64,000 bases of DNA, taken from Rhizobium rhododendri (lineage in GTDB: Bacteria; Pseudomonadota; Alphaproteobacteria; Rhizobiales; Rhizobiaceae). Shown here in pieces: positions 27,305 to 36,334 of this stretch. The position numbers and the translations under genes were made by a program. The notes under the pieces are model-generated. The model saw nothing but the letters and a program-made list of their open reading frames with translations. It searched no databases and was not told where the DNA came from. The stretch spans positions 1,426,001-1,490,000 of the forward strand of contig NZ_CP117268.1 of NCBI RefSeq assembly GCF_007000325.2, in the 5' to 3' direction. How positions within the stretch are numbered: the first letter of the stretch is position 1; the number at the start of each line of letters is the position of its first letter.

Positions 27305-28078
27305 TTACTTGGAGACGTCCTGGCCAAAATATTTTTCGGAGATCGTCTTGTAGGTACCGTCGGCCTTGATCTCGGCCAACGCCTTGTTGATGGCAGCCAG
27401 CAACTCGGGCTCCTGCTTGCGGATGATGACGCCCGAATAGTTGGCGTCGGCCTCCTCTGCGACGACCTTCACAGGCGCGTCCGGCTTGTGCTTCTTGAAG
27501 TCGAGGAAGGACAGGCTGTCATTGATCGTCGCATCGGCGCGGCGGGTGAGGACCAGCTGGATAGACTGGTCGAAGCCATCCGTGCCAACGAGCTCGGCAC
27601 CGGATTGCTCGGCCAGCTTGCCATAATTGCTCGTCAAAGACTGCGCTGCCTTCTTTCCCTTCAGATCGGCAAAGCCCTTGATGCTGTCGTCGTTGTCACG
27701 GACGATGAGTGCGGCTTTCGATGCGATGTATGGGTCCGAGAAATCATATTTCTGCTTGCGAGCATCGGTGATGCCGACTTCGTTGATGACGCTGTCATAG
27801 CGCTTGGCATCGAGGCCGGCGATCAGCCCATCCCACTTGCCTTCGACGAATTCGGCTTTGACACCCAGCTTGGCGGCGATCGCCTCGGCAATCTCGACAT
27901 CGAAGCCGGCGAGCTTGCCGCTGGCATCATGAAAGGTGAAAGGCGCGTAGGTGCCTTCGGTCCCGACCTTGAAGACACCGGCGGATTTGATGGCAGCGAG
28001 GTTTTCGCCAGCATGGGCCGGCAACAGCAATGCGGCCTGAACGAGTGCGATGGCGGCGATGGATTTCAGCAGTGTCAT
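27305..28078 (-). CDS. Polar amino acid ABC transporter, substrate-binding protein
   Basis: Family 3 solute-binding protein of 257 residues with a Sec signal peptide of about 23 residues (cleavage after PAHA). The family blocks are visible: VGTEGTYAPFTFHDASGKLA, GFDVEIAEAIAAKLGV, KWDGLIAGLDAKRYDSVI and DFSDPYIASKAALIVR. The order resembles cystine-binding proteins (FliY/TcyJ-like), although KYDFSDPY and similar strings also occur in other amino acid binders, so the ligand is left open. The ATG at 28078 gives a proper leader. It is first of a minus operon divergent from the ThiXYZ-like operon across 409 bp. Confidence 0.87.
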   Translation of the reverse strand: MTLLKSIAAIALVQAALLLPAHAGENLAAIKSAGVFKVGTEGTYAPFTFHDASGKLAGFDVEIAEAIAAKLGVKAEFVEGKWDGLIAGLDAKRYDSVINEVGITDARKQKYDFSDPYIASKAALIVRDNDDSIKGFADLKGKKAAQSLTSNYGKLAEQSGAELVGTDGFDQSIQLVLTRRADATINDSLSFLDFKKHKPDAPVKVVAEEADANYSGVIIRKQEPELLAAINKALAEIKADGTYKTISEKYFGQDVSK

Positions 28079-28487
28079 GTCGGTACCGATCCCGGTGTTG
28101 ATGTTCGAGTGCGAAAGATCGCAGAAACTGTCTCTCAAATATGCACAGGAAACTGCGAAGGAAATGAGCAATTGCAAATAATTTTCTCAATTCCGCGTCA
28201 TTCAGTGATGATCTGTCTCCAAGAGCCCGCATCACCCTCCAGGGGCCAAGAGCGTGGGTGTTTCCGGGCGCATCATTGGGGGCGACGCCCTGCAGCCCGT
28301 TGGCATTTCCGGCAAGGCGCATCGTTGTCTTCAAAACCGTCCGCGACCCTTCGAAATTCCTGTTTACGTTCATATGTTTGCGATCTAATGCTTTAAGCGT
28401 GTCATGCAAAGGCGCTATCAAGATCCAAGGCGGGGCTGCAAGCCTCGACCCGATTTCAATCCAGTGTGTCACCCGTAGATAAGATCG
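28079..28487. other. Divergent intergenic region between two ABC operons
   Basis: A 409-bp stretch without a convincing gene. It must hold the promoters for the amino acid operon (minus) and the ThiXYZ-like operon (plus). A weak plus-strand candidate is GTTTAC (28362-28367) with TCTAAT (28384-28389), 16 bp apart. I searched for the conserved core of a TPP riboswitch (CUGAGA and ACCUGAUC-like blocks) and did not find it. Confidence 0.4.
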
Positions 28488-29285
28488 ATGAACAACCTGC
28501 CTGCGCTGCTGCCGGTCATTCGCGCCTTCACAAGAAGCTGGCCGGCCTTGGCGTTAATGACGGGTCTGCTCGTCGCCTGGGAACTCTACGCCCGCTATTC
28601 AGGCATCCGGGCGACGACCCTGCCTCCGCCGTCGCGGGTGTTCGAGCAGATCGTCGTCAACTGGCAGGTGCTTCTCGAAAATGCCATCCCGACCGTTGCG
28701 GCCACGTTTACCGGCTTTGGCTTCTCGCTGACCGTGGCATTCCTGATGTCTGTCGTGGTCGATTTCTTCCAGCCGGCGCGCCGCGCGCTGGTCCCGGTCT
28801 TCATCGTCAGCCAGACGTTGCCGCTGGTCGCCATTGCGCCGCTGGTGGTGCTGTGGTTCGGTTTCGGGCTGCTGCCGAAAATACTGCTGGTGGCGCTCGT
28901 GACATTTTTCCCGATGATGGTGGCCCTCGTTCAGGGGTATGAGTCCACCGACCGCGAAATGGAATGGCTGTTGTCGTCCATGGGTGCCTCCCGATGGCGG
29001 GTCTTCGTTCTGGCGCGCCTGCCGTCGGCCATTCCCTACTTCTTTACCGGGTTGCGAATTTCCATCACCTATGCCGTCGTCGGCGCCATCTTTGCGGAAT
29101 ATGCCGGCGCGGCAAAAGGGCTCGGCATCTACATGCTATCGGCGAAGAACAATTTTCGGCCGGACCTGGTGCTGGCGGCGGTGACTGTCAGTTCCTGCCT
29201 GACACTATTGCTTTTCGCATTGGCGGTTGGCGCGGAGCGTCTCGCCACACCCTGGAATACGGATCGCAAGGATCGCCAGCCATGA
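28488..29285 (+). CDS. ABC transporter permease (ThiX/SsuC-like)
   Basis: Inner membrane permease of 265 residues. LVAWELYARYSGIRATTLPP with PPPSRVFEQI is the normal start of SsuC/TauC/ThiX permeases. PLVAIAPLVVLWFGFGLLPK is the conserved central segment, and REMEWLLSSMGASRWRVFVL is the coupling loop. It is the first gene of a plus-strand operon with the ATPase (4-base overlap) and a ThiY-like binding protein. The ATG at 28488 has only GATAAGAT before it, a weak ribosome binding site. Confidence 0.85.
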   Translation: MNNLPALLPVIRAFTRSWPALALMTGLLVAWELYARYSGIRATTLPPPSRVFEQIVVNWQVLLENAIPTVAATFTGFGFSLTVAFLMSVVVDFFQPARRALVPVFIVSQTLPLVAIAPLVVLWFGFGLLPKILLVALVTFFPMMVALVQGYESTDREMEWLLSSMGASRWRVFVLARLPSAIPYFFTGLRISITYAVVGAIFAEYAGAAKGLGIYMLSAKNNFRPDLVLAAVTVSSCLTLLLFALAVGAERLATPWNTDRKDRQP

Positions 29286-30070
29286 GCCAACCGGCCCGCC
29301 TGTCGCTTGCCGGCATCCGCAAATCTTTCGGTCCGCTCGACGTGCTCGCGGACGTGACGCTGCATGTCGGGCACGGCGAATTCGTGTCGATGCTCGGGCC
29401 CTCCGGCGCCGGCAAATCCACGCTGTTCCAGGTGCTGACCGGGGCCATTGTCGCCGATGCCGGCCAAATCGTCTTCGACGGCGCGCCGTTGGACCAGGCG
29501 AGCGACACGTTCGCCTTCATGCCGCAGCGCGATGCCCTGATGCCGTGGCGCCGGATCATCGACAACGCGACGCTCGGACTGGAGGTGCAGGGACTATCGA
29601 AAAGGATGGCCCGTGCGCAGGTCGAGCCTCTGCTGGAAACCTTCGGGCTTGCGGGATTCGAGCGGCATTACCCCAACCAGTTATCCGGCGGCATGCGACA
29701 GCGCGTGGCGCTGCTTCGCACCGTCGTCCAGCAACGAAAGATGCTACTGCTCGACGAACCCTTCGGCGCGCTCGACGCGCTCACGCGGATTTCCATGCAG
29801 CGTTGGCTCGAGCAGATGTGGGACCAGAACCGGTGGACCGCGCTGCTGATCACCCATGACATCAGGGAGGCGATTTTCCTCTCTGACCGGATCTACGTCC
29901 TCTCGGCCCGACCCGCCCGGGTGCTTGCCGAAATCGAGGTGCCGCTGCCGCGTCCGAGGACCTTGGCGGACCTCGCCTCCCCCGTTGCCTCCCGTATCGA
30001 GGCAGCGCTGCTGGAGGCGCTGATCGGTCCGGAAAATGCGCCCTTTTTGCCACCCAATCCCATCTCTTAA
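29282..30070 (+). CDS. ABC transporter ATPase (ThiZ/SsuB-like)
   Basis: Nucleotide-binding subunit of 262 residues. Walker A GPSGAGKST, AFMPQRDALMPWRRIIDN around the Q-loop, signature LSGGMRQRVALLRT, Walker B MLLLDEPFGALDAL and switch ITHDIREAIFLSDR follow the SsuB/TauB/ThiZ pattern. The ATG at 29282 overlaps the permease stop. A longer open frame upstream lies inside the permease gene and was not used. The C-terminal tail is rich in Pro and Leu. It would drive the permease upstream for the ligand of the next gene product. Confidence 0.88.
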   Translation: MSQPARLSLAGIRKSFGPLDVLADVTLHVGHGEFVSMLGPSGAGKSTLFQVLTGAIVADAGQIVFDGAPLDQASDTFAFMPQRDALMPWRRIIDNATLGLEVQGLSKRMARAQVEPLLETFGLAGFERHYPNQLSGGMRQRVALLRTVVQQRKMLLLDEPFGALDALTRISMQRWLEQMWDQNRWTALLITHDIREAIFLSDRIYVLSARPARVLAEIEVPLPRPRTLADLASPVASRIEAALLEALIGPENAPFLPPNPIS

Positions 30071-30089
30071 TATCACATCAGGAGTTCCC

Positions 30090-31109
30090 ATGCCCTCGTT
30101 CCCTCGCCGCAGCGCCTTCGGGCTTGCGCTGTCCGTTTTCACCGCCCTCGCCTCGATTGGCCCCGTTGCGGCGGCGGATCTGAAAACCGTCAATATCGCG
30201 CTGGACTGGACGCCGAACACCAACCATGTCGGGTTGTTCGTGGCCGAGCAAAAAGGCTACTTCCGGGATGCCGGGCTCGACGTCAAGATCCTGCCCTACA
30301 CCGATACGGCGGCTGGCACGCTGGTCAGCAACCACGTTGCGGATTTCGGCATTGCGGGCATCGGCTTCTATTCGCAGAGGGCCGCCGGAGCCGACCTCAA
30401 GGGGGTCTATGCTGTCGTCCAGAAGGAAACCGGTCGGCTGATCGTCGATGCCAAGCGCACCGACATCCAGTCGCCGAAAAATCTCGACGGCCTCACCTAT
30501 GGCGGTTTCGGCAGTGCCTGGGAAAATGCGCTGATCACCGACATCATCAAGCATGATGGTGGCAAGGGCGATATCAAGACGGTGACGCTGGGCACATCGG
30601 CCTATGAGGCGCTCGCCAACGGTTCCGTCGACTTCACCCTGGAAGTGGCCACCTGGGAAGGCGTCGAGGCCGAACTGCGCGGTGCCAAGCTCAAGGAATT
30701 CACCTACAGCGATTATGGCGTGCCTGACGAGTACACCACCTTCATCGTCTCCAGCGACGGCTACCTGAAGGCCAATGGCGACACCGCCAAGGGGTTTCTT
30801 GCCGCCGTTCAGAAAGGATACGCCTTTGCCGCAGATCATCCCGAGGAAGCCGGGGACATCCTGATCGCCGCCAATCCGGACACGCTCACCAACCACGCCC
30901 TTGTGGCGCAGTCGATGAAGGCACTGGTGTCCGGCCATTACCTGCGCAGCGCCGATGGTGTCATCGGCAATATGGATCTCGCCAAGATCGATGCTTTTGG
31001 CCAATATCTGGTGAAGGCCAAGATCCTCGTCGATGGCGACGGCAAGGTCCTGACCTCGGGGCCGGACTTTTCGACCTTCGTCACCAACGATTATCTTCCG
31101 AAGAAGTGA
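30090..31109 (+). CDS. ThiY/NMT1-like substrate-binding protein
   Basis: Periplasmic binding protein of 339 residues with a signal peptide (about 1-28, FGLALSVFTALASIGPVAAA). The mature start, KTVNIALDWTPNTNHVGLFV followed by AEQKGYFRDAGLDVKILPY, is the signature of the NMT1/THI5-like group that includes ThiY, which binds a pyrimidine precursor of thiamine. FGIAGIGFYSQRAAGADLKG and TYGGFGSAWENAL also fit ThiY. CAGGAG lies before the ATG at 30090. The likely ligand is a pyrimidine, but with no TPP riboswitch and a catabolic neighbourhood, thiamine salvage is not certain. It is the last gene of its operon and is convergent with the aldehyde dehydrogenase gene. Confidence 0.83.
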   Translation: MPSFPRRSAFGLALSVFTALASIGPVAAADLKTVNIALDWTPNTNHVGLFVAEQKGYFRDAGLDVKILPYTDTAAGTLVSNHVADFGIAGIGFYSQRAAGADLKGVYAVVQKETGRLIVDAKRTDIQSPKNLDGLTYGGFGSAWENALITDIIKHDGGKGDIKTVTLGTSAYEALANGSVDFTLEVATWEGVEAELRGAKLKEFTYSDYGVPDEYTTFIVSSDGYLKANGDTAKGFLAAVQKGYAFAADHPEEAGDILIAANPDTLTNHALVAQSMKALVSGHYLRSADGVIGNMDLAKIDAFGQYLVKAKILVDGDGKVLTSGPDFSTFVTNDYLPKK

Positions 31110-31123
31110 GCACCGCGTCGCCG

Positions 31124-31149
31124 GCCGGAGAGACGCCCGACACTCCGGC
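31124..31149. other. Inverted repeat between convergent operons
   Basis: GCCGGAG (31124-31130) and CTCCGGC (31143-31149) form a 7-bp stem with a 12-base loop in the 50-bp gap between the ThiY-like gene and the aldehyde dehydrogenase gene. There is no T-run on either side, so termination would have to be weak or Rho-assisted. Confidence 0.35.
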
Positions 31150-31159
31150 TGACGCGCGC

Positions 31160-32674
31160 TCAGACCACGGCGCAGACCGTCTTGGTTTCGAGATAGTTCT
31201 CGAGGCCCGGCGCTCCGTTTTCATATCCCCAGCCGGATTGCTTGTGGCCGCCCTTCGGCAATTCGGGTGAGAAATACGAATGGCAGTTGATCCAGACGGT
31301 GCCTGAACGAATACGGGCGGAAAGCCGATGGGCAGAACTAAGGTCCTGTGTCCAGACGCTGGCCGCAAGCCCATAGGGCGAATCATTGGCAAACAAAATG
31401 GCCTCGTCGGCATCATCGAACGGTGTGACAGCCACCACGGGGCCGAAGATCTCCTCCCGCATCATTCGCATGTCCTGACGGAGGCCGGTCATGACTGTTG
31501 GCCGATAGAAGGTCTTTAGCTCCCCGTCCTGCGCGCCACCTGTGACGATCTCGGCGCCTTCTTTGGCGCCCTCTGCCACGTAGCGCGCGACATGATCGGC
31601 CTGCCGGCGATCGACGAGGGGGCCGAGGTCCACATCCGGATCGAGCCCATGGCCGAGCCGCAGCTTGGCCGCCTCTTGCGCCAGTCCTTCGACCAGCCGC
31701 TGATAGATCGACCGATGGGCATAGACACGCGACCCGGCGACGCAGACCTGGCCGCCATTGGCAAAGATGCCGCGCGCGATGCCGGGGATGGCAAGCATCA
31801 TGTCGGCATCCGGCATGACAATGGCCGGCGACTTGCCGCCGAGCTCCAGCGTCAGCTTCTTGAGGTTGCCGCGTGCAGCGCCGACGATCAGCTTGCCCAC
31901 CTCGGTCGAGCCCGTAAAGGCGACCTTGTCGACCCCGGGATGGGCGGTCAAGGCCGCACCGACGGTCTCGCCCATCCCGGTGACGATATTGACGACACCG
32001 CGCGGAAGCCCGGCCTCGAGCATCAGTTCTGCAAGCCGCAGTGTCGTCAGCGACGTCTCCTCGGCTGGCTTCAACACGACCGTGCAGCCAGCCGCCAGCG
32101 CCGGCGCCAGCTTCATGGCTGCCATTAGCATCGGCGAGTTCCACGGCGTGATGGCAGCGACGACCCCGATCGGCTCGCGCGTCGTGTAGGCGAATATCTT
32201 CTTGCCCGGCGGCTGGTAGCCGATGGAGGTCGGGATCGTCGTGCCGAGGATCTTGGTGGTAAAGCCGGCGTAATAGCGAAACTGCTCGGCCGAGGCGGGG
32301 ATCTCGCCGAAGCGTCCGGTCTTGAGAGATTTTCCCTGGTCGAGAGTCTCGAGTTCGGCAAGTTCATCGACATGGGCATCGATGAGATCGGCGATGCGCC
32401 ACAGCAATTTGCCCCGCGCCGAAGGCGTCATGCCGCGCCAGGCATCTCCCTCGAATGCTTGCCGTGCCGACGAGACGGCGGCATCGATATCCGCTGCTCC
32501 TGCCGCCGCCAGTTCGGCGAGAGACTTGCCGGTGGCTGGGTCGAACGTCGTGAACGTGGCGCCGGAGGCGGCCGCGACCCACGCGCCATCGATCAGCAGT
32601 TTCTTGTCTGTTTGTGCCAGAAAGCGTCGCGCGCCTTCGCTGGCGGGCTCGAAGATGCGGATTGGGATGGTCAT
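31160..32674 (-). CDS. NAD(P)-dependent aldehyde dehydrogenase
   Basis: Aldehyde dehydrogenase of 504 residues, the normal length of the superfamily. Catalytic Cys311 is in GGQVCVAGSR, the general base Glu277 in LTLELGGKSP, and cofactor-binding AITPWNSPMLMAAMKLAPAL with LKPAEETSLT and FTGSTEVG are present. It oxidises an aldehyde to the acid in the cytoplasm. It is the last gene of the long minus operon, and its start overlaps the stop of the iron-sulfur subunit gene (ATGA). Context points to oxidation of an aldehyde formed during ring breakdown or by the GMC oxidoreductase upstream; the substrate is not known. Confidence 0.92.
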   Translation of the reverse strand: MTIPIRIFEPASEGARRFLAQTDKKLLIDGAWVAAASGATFTTFDPATGKSLAELAAAGAADIDAAVSSARQAFEGDAWRGMTPSARGKLLWRIADLIDAHVDELAELETLDQGKSLKTGRFGEIPASAEQFRYYAGFTTKILGTTIPTSIGYQPPGKKIFAYTTREPIGVVAAITPWNSPMLMAAMKLAPALAAGCTVVLKPAEETSLTTLRLAELMLEAGLPRGVVNIVTGMGETVGAALTAHPGVDKVAFTGSTEVGKLIVGAARGNLKKLTLELGGKSPAIVMPDADMMLAIPGIARGIFANGGQVCVAGSRVYAHRSIYQRLVEGLAQEAAKLRLGHGLDPDVDLGPLVDRRQADHVARYVAEGAKEGAEIVTGGAQDGELKTFYRPTVMTGLRQDMRMMREEIFGPVVAVTPFDDADEAILFANDSPYGLAASVWTQDLSSAHRLSARIRSGTVWINCHSYFSPELPKGGHKQSGWGYENGAPGLENYLETKTVCAVV

Positions 32675-33189
32675 GGGTTTGGATCTCCCGGCCCGCAGGC
32701 CAATTGAGCAGCTTCAAGCCGCGCCGATGCGTTGAGCGCACCGCGAATGATCGAATGATAGCCGGTGCAGCGGCAAATATTGCCTTCGAGCGCAGAAAGA
32801 ATCTCCGCTTCGCCAGCGGCCGGCAGGTCGATGAACAGCGCCGTCAGGGCCATCAGGAAGCCGGGCGCGCAGTAGCCGCACTGGAAGGCGTTTTCTTCGG
32901 CCAGCGCTGCCTTCACGACCCGCGCGATCTCGAAGGCATCGATCCCCTCCGGCGTGACGATGTCTGCATCCGGCAACTGCCATGCCATGACCAAGCAACC
33001 ATTGACGGCAAGGCCGTTCATCAAAACGGTGCAGGCGCCACATCGGCCGATGCCGCAGGCGATCTTGGTGGCGGTGAGACCGAGTTCGTCGCGCAACAGT
33101 TCGGCCAGCCGCATATCCGGCGGCACTTCGAGGGCGACCGTTTCGCCGTTGAGGCGGAAGTTGACGTGCGTCGTCGCCACGGTGCTCAT
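32671..33189 (-). CDS. Xanthine dehydrogenase-family iron-sulfur subunit (two 2Fe-2S clusters)
   Basis: Small subunit of 172 residues, like CoxS, XdhA or NdhS. The plant-type 2Fe-2S cluster ligands are Cys45, Cys50, Cys53 and Cys65 (KIACGIGRCGACTVLMNG, then NGC). The second cluster uses Cys104, Cys107, Cys139 and Cys141 (FQCGYCAPGFLM and NICRCTGYHSI). All eight are in place, so electron transfer from the Mo site to FAD should work. It overlaps both neighbours by 4 bases, which makes it one unit with the fused FAD-Mo protein encoded upstream. Confidence 0.93.
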   Translation of the reverse strand: MSTVATTHVNFRLNGETVALEVPPDMRLAELLRDELGLTATKIACGIGRCGACTVLMNGLAVNGCLVMAWQLPDADIVTPEGIDAFEIARVVKAALAEENAFQCGYCAPGFLMALTALFIDLPAAGEAEILSALEGNICRCTGYHSIIRGALNASARLEAAQLACGPGDPNP

Positions 33190-36100
33190 GCCCGCCCCGC
33201 CATCGCATCGAGGATTGCCTCCGGGGAAAGCGGCAGGCTGAGCGGCCGGTGGCCGATGGCACCGGCAACGGCATTGGCAATCGCCGGCGCGATGGCGCCG
33301 ATGCCGAGTTCGCCGGCCCCGCGCGGCCCAAGCTCGTCGCCCGCGTCCAGATCTTCCAGGGCATAGACCGACATTGCTGAAGCACTGTCCCTGATGCCGG
33401 GCATCATGTAGCTGTCAAAATTGCCGTTCATGTTGGTGGCGTCGTGCATCATGGCGTCTTCCGTCAGCGTAAACCCGAGCCCCTGGATGGCGCCACCCTC
33501 CATCTGACCGAGATAGGCGGCGACGTCGATGACCGGGCCTGCCGCCGTGTGCTGCCTGATGTCCATGACGCGCACGCTGCCGGTCACGCGGTTGACGGCA
33601 ACCCGCACCAGACATGCCCCGAAGGCGAAGATGTAGCGGGCGTTGCCTGCCTCATAGTCCGTCTTCGGAAAGTCGAAGGCGACCGTCGCGCTGGGCAGCG
33701 CGTCCGGCCCCAGCGAGCGGGCCAGCTCACGGTAGGTGAGGAGAAGGTCCCCGCTGTTGCTGCCGGCGTCGGCAAAGCCACCGGGTGCAAGCCGCAAACT
33801 CATTGCCGGACGTCCGATTTTTAGTCCGGCGGCCTCGAGCAACTGTGGCGCCAGCAGCGCGCCGGCGGACTTGGCCACCTGCCAGACGACATAGCCGCCG
33901 CGCGATGCCGTGGTCGAGCCGGAATCGGGCGCAAGGTGGGTATCCCCCGTCACCGGCAGGACATCGTCACGCCCGCAGCCAAGCCGGTCGGCAACGGCTG
34001 CCTTGATCGATGTCAGCAGGCCCTGCCCCATTTCATCGAGGCCATAGGCCGCTTCGATAAAGCCGTCTTTGGAGAGAGCAAGCCTGCCGCCGGCCGGGTC
34101 GGGAACCAGCGAGCCGAGACCATTGCCCTGATAGTTCAACGCCATGCCGACCCCAACGATCTCCTCGGGCCCTGTCCCGTCCGCCTCCTGCCACAGAGAA
34201 CTTGCGGCAGCGGCATCCAGCATCTCGGACAACCGCTCTGAGGTAGACACAATCTGCCCGAGATAGCCGGGCGCGCCGGGCTGGCGCAGATTGCGGCGAC
34301 GAATCTCGACCGGCGTCAGGCCGCAGAGGTCTGCCAGCAGATCCATCTGGCATTCGATCGCATAGGTCATCTGGTTGGCGCCAAAACCTCGGAATGCGCC
34401 GCAGACACCATTGTTCGTATAGGCAAGGCGACCCCGGGTCTCGACGTTCTCTAAGATGTAGGGTCCGGCCACATGTTCGAGCGCGGTCTCAAGAACGCCG
34501 GGACCGAGCGATGCGTAGGCACCGGCGTCGGAGAGGACATCGACCTCCTGGGCGAGCAGCCGGCCATCGGCATCACAGGCGGTGCGCATGCGGATCGTCA
34601 TCGGATTGCGCTTGATGCCGGCAACGACCGATTCTGCGCGCGACAGCTGGATGCGAACCGGCTTCCCTGTTTTCTCGGCAAGAAGCGCCAGTGCCGGCTG
34701 CACCGTCAGTTCGTCCTTGCCACCGAACGCGCCGCCCGTCGGGCTGGTGACGACGCGGATCGTCTCCTCCGGCCGCCCCAGAATTCGCGCAAGTTGCTGC
34801 CGGTCGCGGGCACCGTGCTGGCCGCCGGCGAAGATCGACAGAACGCCGCCCGCCTCCACCTGCGCATAGCCGCCTTCTGTTTCCATGAATCCATGCATCT
34901 GCCGTGGCGTCGTATAGACGCGCTCGACGATGTGGGCCGCAGTGGCAAAGCCTTGCACCACGTTGCCGCGTGAAAAATGCAAGCTTCGCTGGAGATTGCC
35001 GCCCTCGTGCACGGCGGCCGCATCATCGGCTAGAGCCTGCAGCGGATCGGTGACGAGTGGAAGTGCGGCATATTCGACCTTGATGAGATCGAGCGCTGCC
35101 TGTGCCGTCCTTTCGTCGACGGCGGCGACAGCCGCGACCGCATCGCCCTTGTACCGCACCTTGTCGAAACATAGTGCCGGTTGATCCTGCACGACGATAC
35201 CGAAGGCGTTGACACCATTGATGTCGCGATGGGTGACGACGGCAGCAACCCCCGGCAGAGCCTGCGCATCGCGCGTGTCGATCGAGACGATCCGGGCGTG
35301 GCCGACGCCAGCGCGCAAGATCCGCCCGACCAGCATGCCGGACATTCTTCGGTCGGTAAGGTAGGCCAGCTGGCCAGCGATCTTGGCCTCCACGTCCGGG
35401 CGCGTGTGCCAGCGCTGCCGCTGGTCCCTCCGGCTCAGCCGAATTTCTGCTGCGAGCGGCGGCGCTTCCAGCCGGCACCTGCGGGATCGTGCGGGCAATT
35501 CGGGCAGCCCGGCCAGGCCATGGACCAAGGCATTGGCAGCGACGTGGCGGCGGTAGCGGCCAGATCGAAACATATCATCGGGAGCAGATATTTCGTCTAT
35601 CAACCGGGCGTGCAGCGCGTCCCAGTCGACATCGGCCCAAGCGAGACCCCCGAGGCTCGCCTCTGTTGCAACCAGGCGTGTCGCTGCCACGATGCCACCG
35701 CCGACAGCAAGCCGCACGGTTTCGATCCTGCCATCCGTTAGTCCGATGAGGCCGGAAATGCCGATGACACTCGGAGTGAAGGCGGCGCGCAATCCGATTT
35801 TTCGCGTGGTCCAGCGAAAGACAGGGAACGTCTTGGGAAGGATGACAGCCTTGATTACTTCATGCGGAGTGGCGGGCTGCGATAGCCAATGGCGGAGGCT
35901 TTCGCGCCCGGTGCCGCCTGTGCGGGCGATTTCCAGGCAAGCATCAAGCGCCAGCAGGGCCGGCAGCAGGCAGCCACTGCGGCCGGCGATATTGCCACCG
36001 ATTGTGCCGATATTGCGCACTGCGGGGCCCGCCACCGATGCTGCCGATACCGCGAGCATCGCCAATCGCTCGGCAACCAGCGGATCCCTCAAGAGCGCCG

Positions 36101-36332
36101 ACAGCGGCGTAAGGGCTCCGATGCGGATGATCTTGTCGTCGAGCGAGATACCGGTCATCTCGCCTATGCCCCCGAGATCGATCAGTCTTACCGGTTTCGC
36201 CGCACCTTTTGCCCACTCGAGTTGCAGGGCCGTTCCGCCGGCGACGAGACGCGCATCCTCGATATCCCGCATCATGCCGAGGGCATTCCCGACGGACGAC
36301 GGATGGAGCACGGTGAAGGCGGCGCGGGTCAT
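33186..36332 (-). CDS. Xanthine dehydrogenase-family protein, FAD and molybdopterin subunits fused
   Basis: A fusion of 1048 residues. Residues 1-290 are the FAD subunit: LHPSSVGNALGMMRDIEDAR, VAGGTALQLEWAKG and VRNIGTIGGNIAGRSG are flavin-binding blocks. From about 330 the Mo subunit follows, with VGHARIVSIDTRDAQALPGV, SPTGGAFGGKDELTVQPALA, CGAFRGFGANQMTYAIECQ and the catalytic glutamate near 1008 in GPRGAGELGIG. With the separate 2Fe-2S subunit it makes a complete molybdenum hydroxylase. Such enzymes insert water-derived oxygen at C-H next to N in N-heterocycles such as purines and pterins. Three-gene or fully fused forms are usual, so this FAD-Mo order is uncommon. It lies directly after the Rieske-less oxygenase gene. 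Confidence 0.92.
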   Translation of the reverse strand: MTRAAFTVLHPSSVGNALGMMRDIEDARLVAGGTALQLEWAKGAAKPVRLIDLGGIGEMTGISLDDKIIRIGALTPLSALLRDPLVAERLAMLAVSAASVAGPAVRNIGTIGGNIAGRSGCLLPALLALDACLEIARTGGTGRESLRHWLSQPATPHEVIKAVILPKTFPVFRWTTRKIGLRAAFTPSVIGISGLIGLTDGRIETVRLAVGGGIVAATRLVATEASLGGLAWADVDWDALHARLIDEISAPDDMFRSGRYRRHVAANALVHGLAGLPELPARSRRCRLEAPPLAAEIRLSRRDQRQRWHTRPDVEAKIAGQLAYLTDRRMSGMLVGRILRAGVGHARIVSIDTRDAQALPGVAAVVTHRDINGVNAFGIVVQDQPALCFDKVRYKGDAVAAVAAVDERTAQAALDLIKVEYAALPLVTDPLQALADDAAAVHEGGNLQRSLHFSRGNVVQGFATAAHIVERVYTTPRQMHGFMETEGGYAQVEAGGVLSIFAGGQHGARDRQQLARILGRPEETIRVVTSPTGGAFGGKDELTVQPALALLAEKTGKPVRIQLSRAESVVAGIKRNPMTIRMRTACDADGRLLAQEVDVLSDAGAYASLGPGVLETALEHVAGPYILENVETRGRLAYTNNGVCGAFRGFGANQMTYAIECQMDLLADLCGLTPVEIRRRNLRQPGAPGYLGQIVSTSERLSEMLDAAAASSLWQEADGTGPEEIVGVGMALNYQGNGLGSLVPDPAGGRLALSKDGFIEAAYGLDEMGQGLLTSIKAAVADRLGCGRDDVLPVTGDTHLAPDSGSTTASRGGYVVWQVAKSAGALLAPQLLEAAGLKIGRPAMSLRLAPGGFADAGSNSGDLLLTYRELARSLGPDALPSATVAFDFPKTDYEAGNARYIFAFGACLVRVAVNRVTGSVRVMDIRQHTAAGPVIDVAAYLGQMEGGAIQGLGFTLTEDAMMHDATNMNGNFDSYMMPGIRDSASAMSVYALEDLDAGDELGPRGAGELGIGAIAPAIANAVAGAIGHRPLSLPLSPEAILDAMAGRA

Positions 36333-36334
36333 CG

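Noticed and set aside
27927..28472. Minus-strand open frame reaching across the divergent intergenic region before the ThiX-like gene
   Set aside because: It overlaps the amino acid binding-protein gene in another frame and shows no recognisable domain.
28200..28480. TPP riboswitch before the ThiXYZ-like operon
   Set aside because: GC-rich hairpin-like bases are present, but the conserved CUGAGA and ACCUGAUC-type core is absent.
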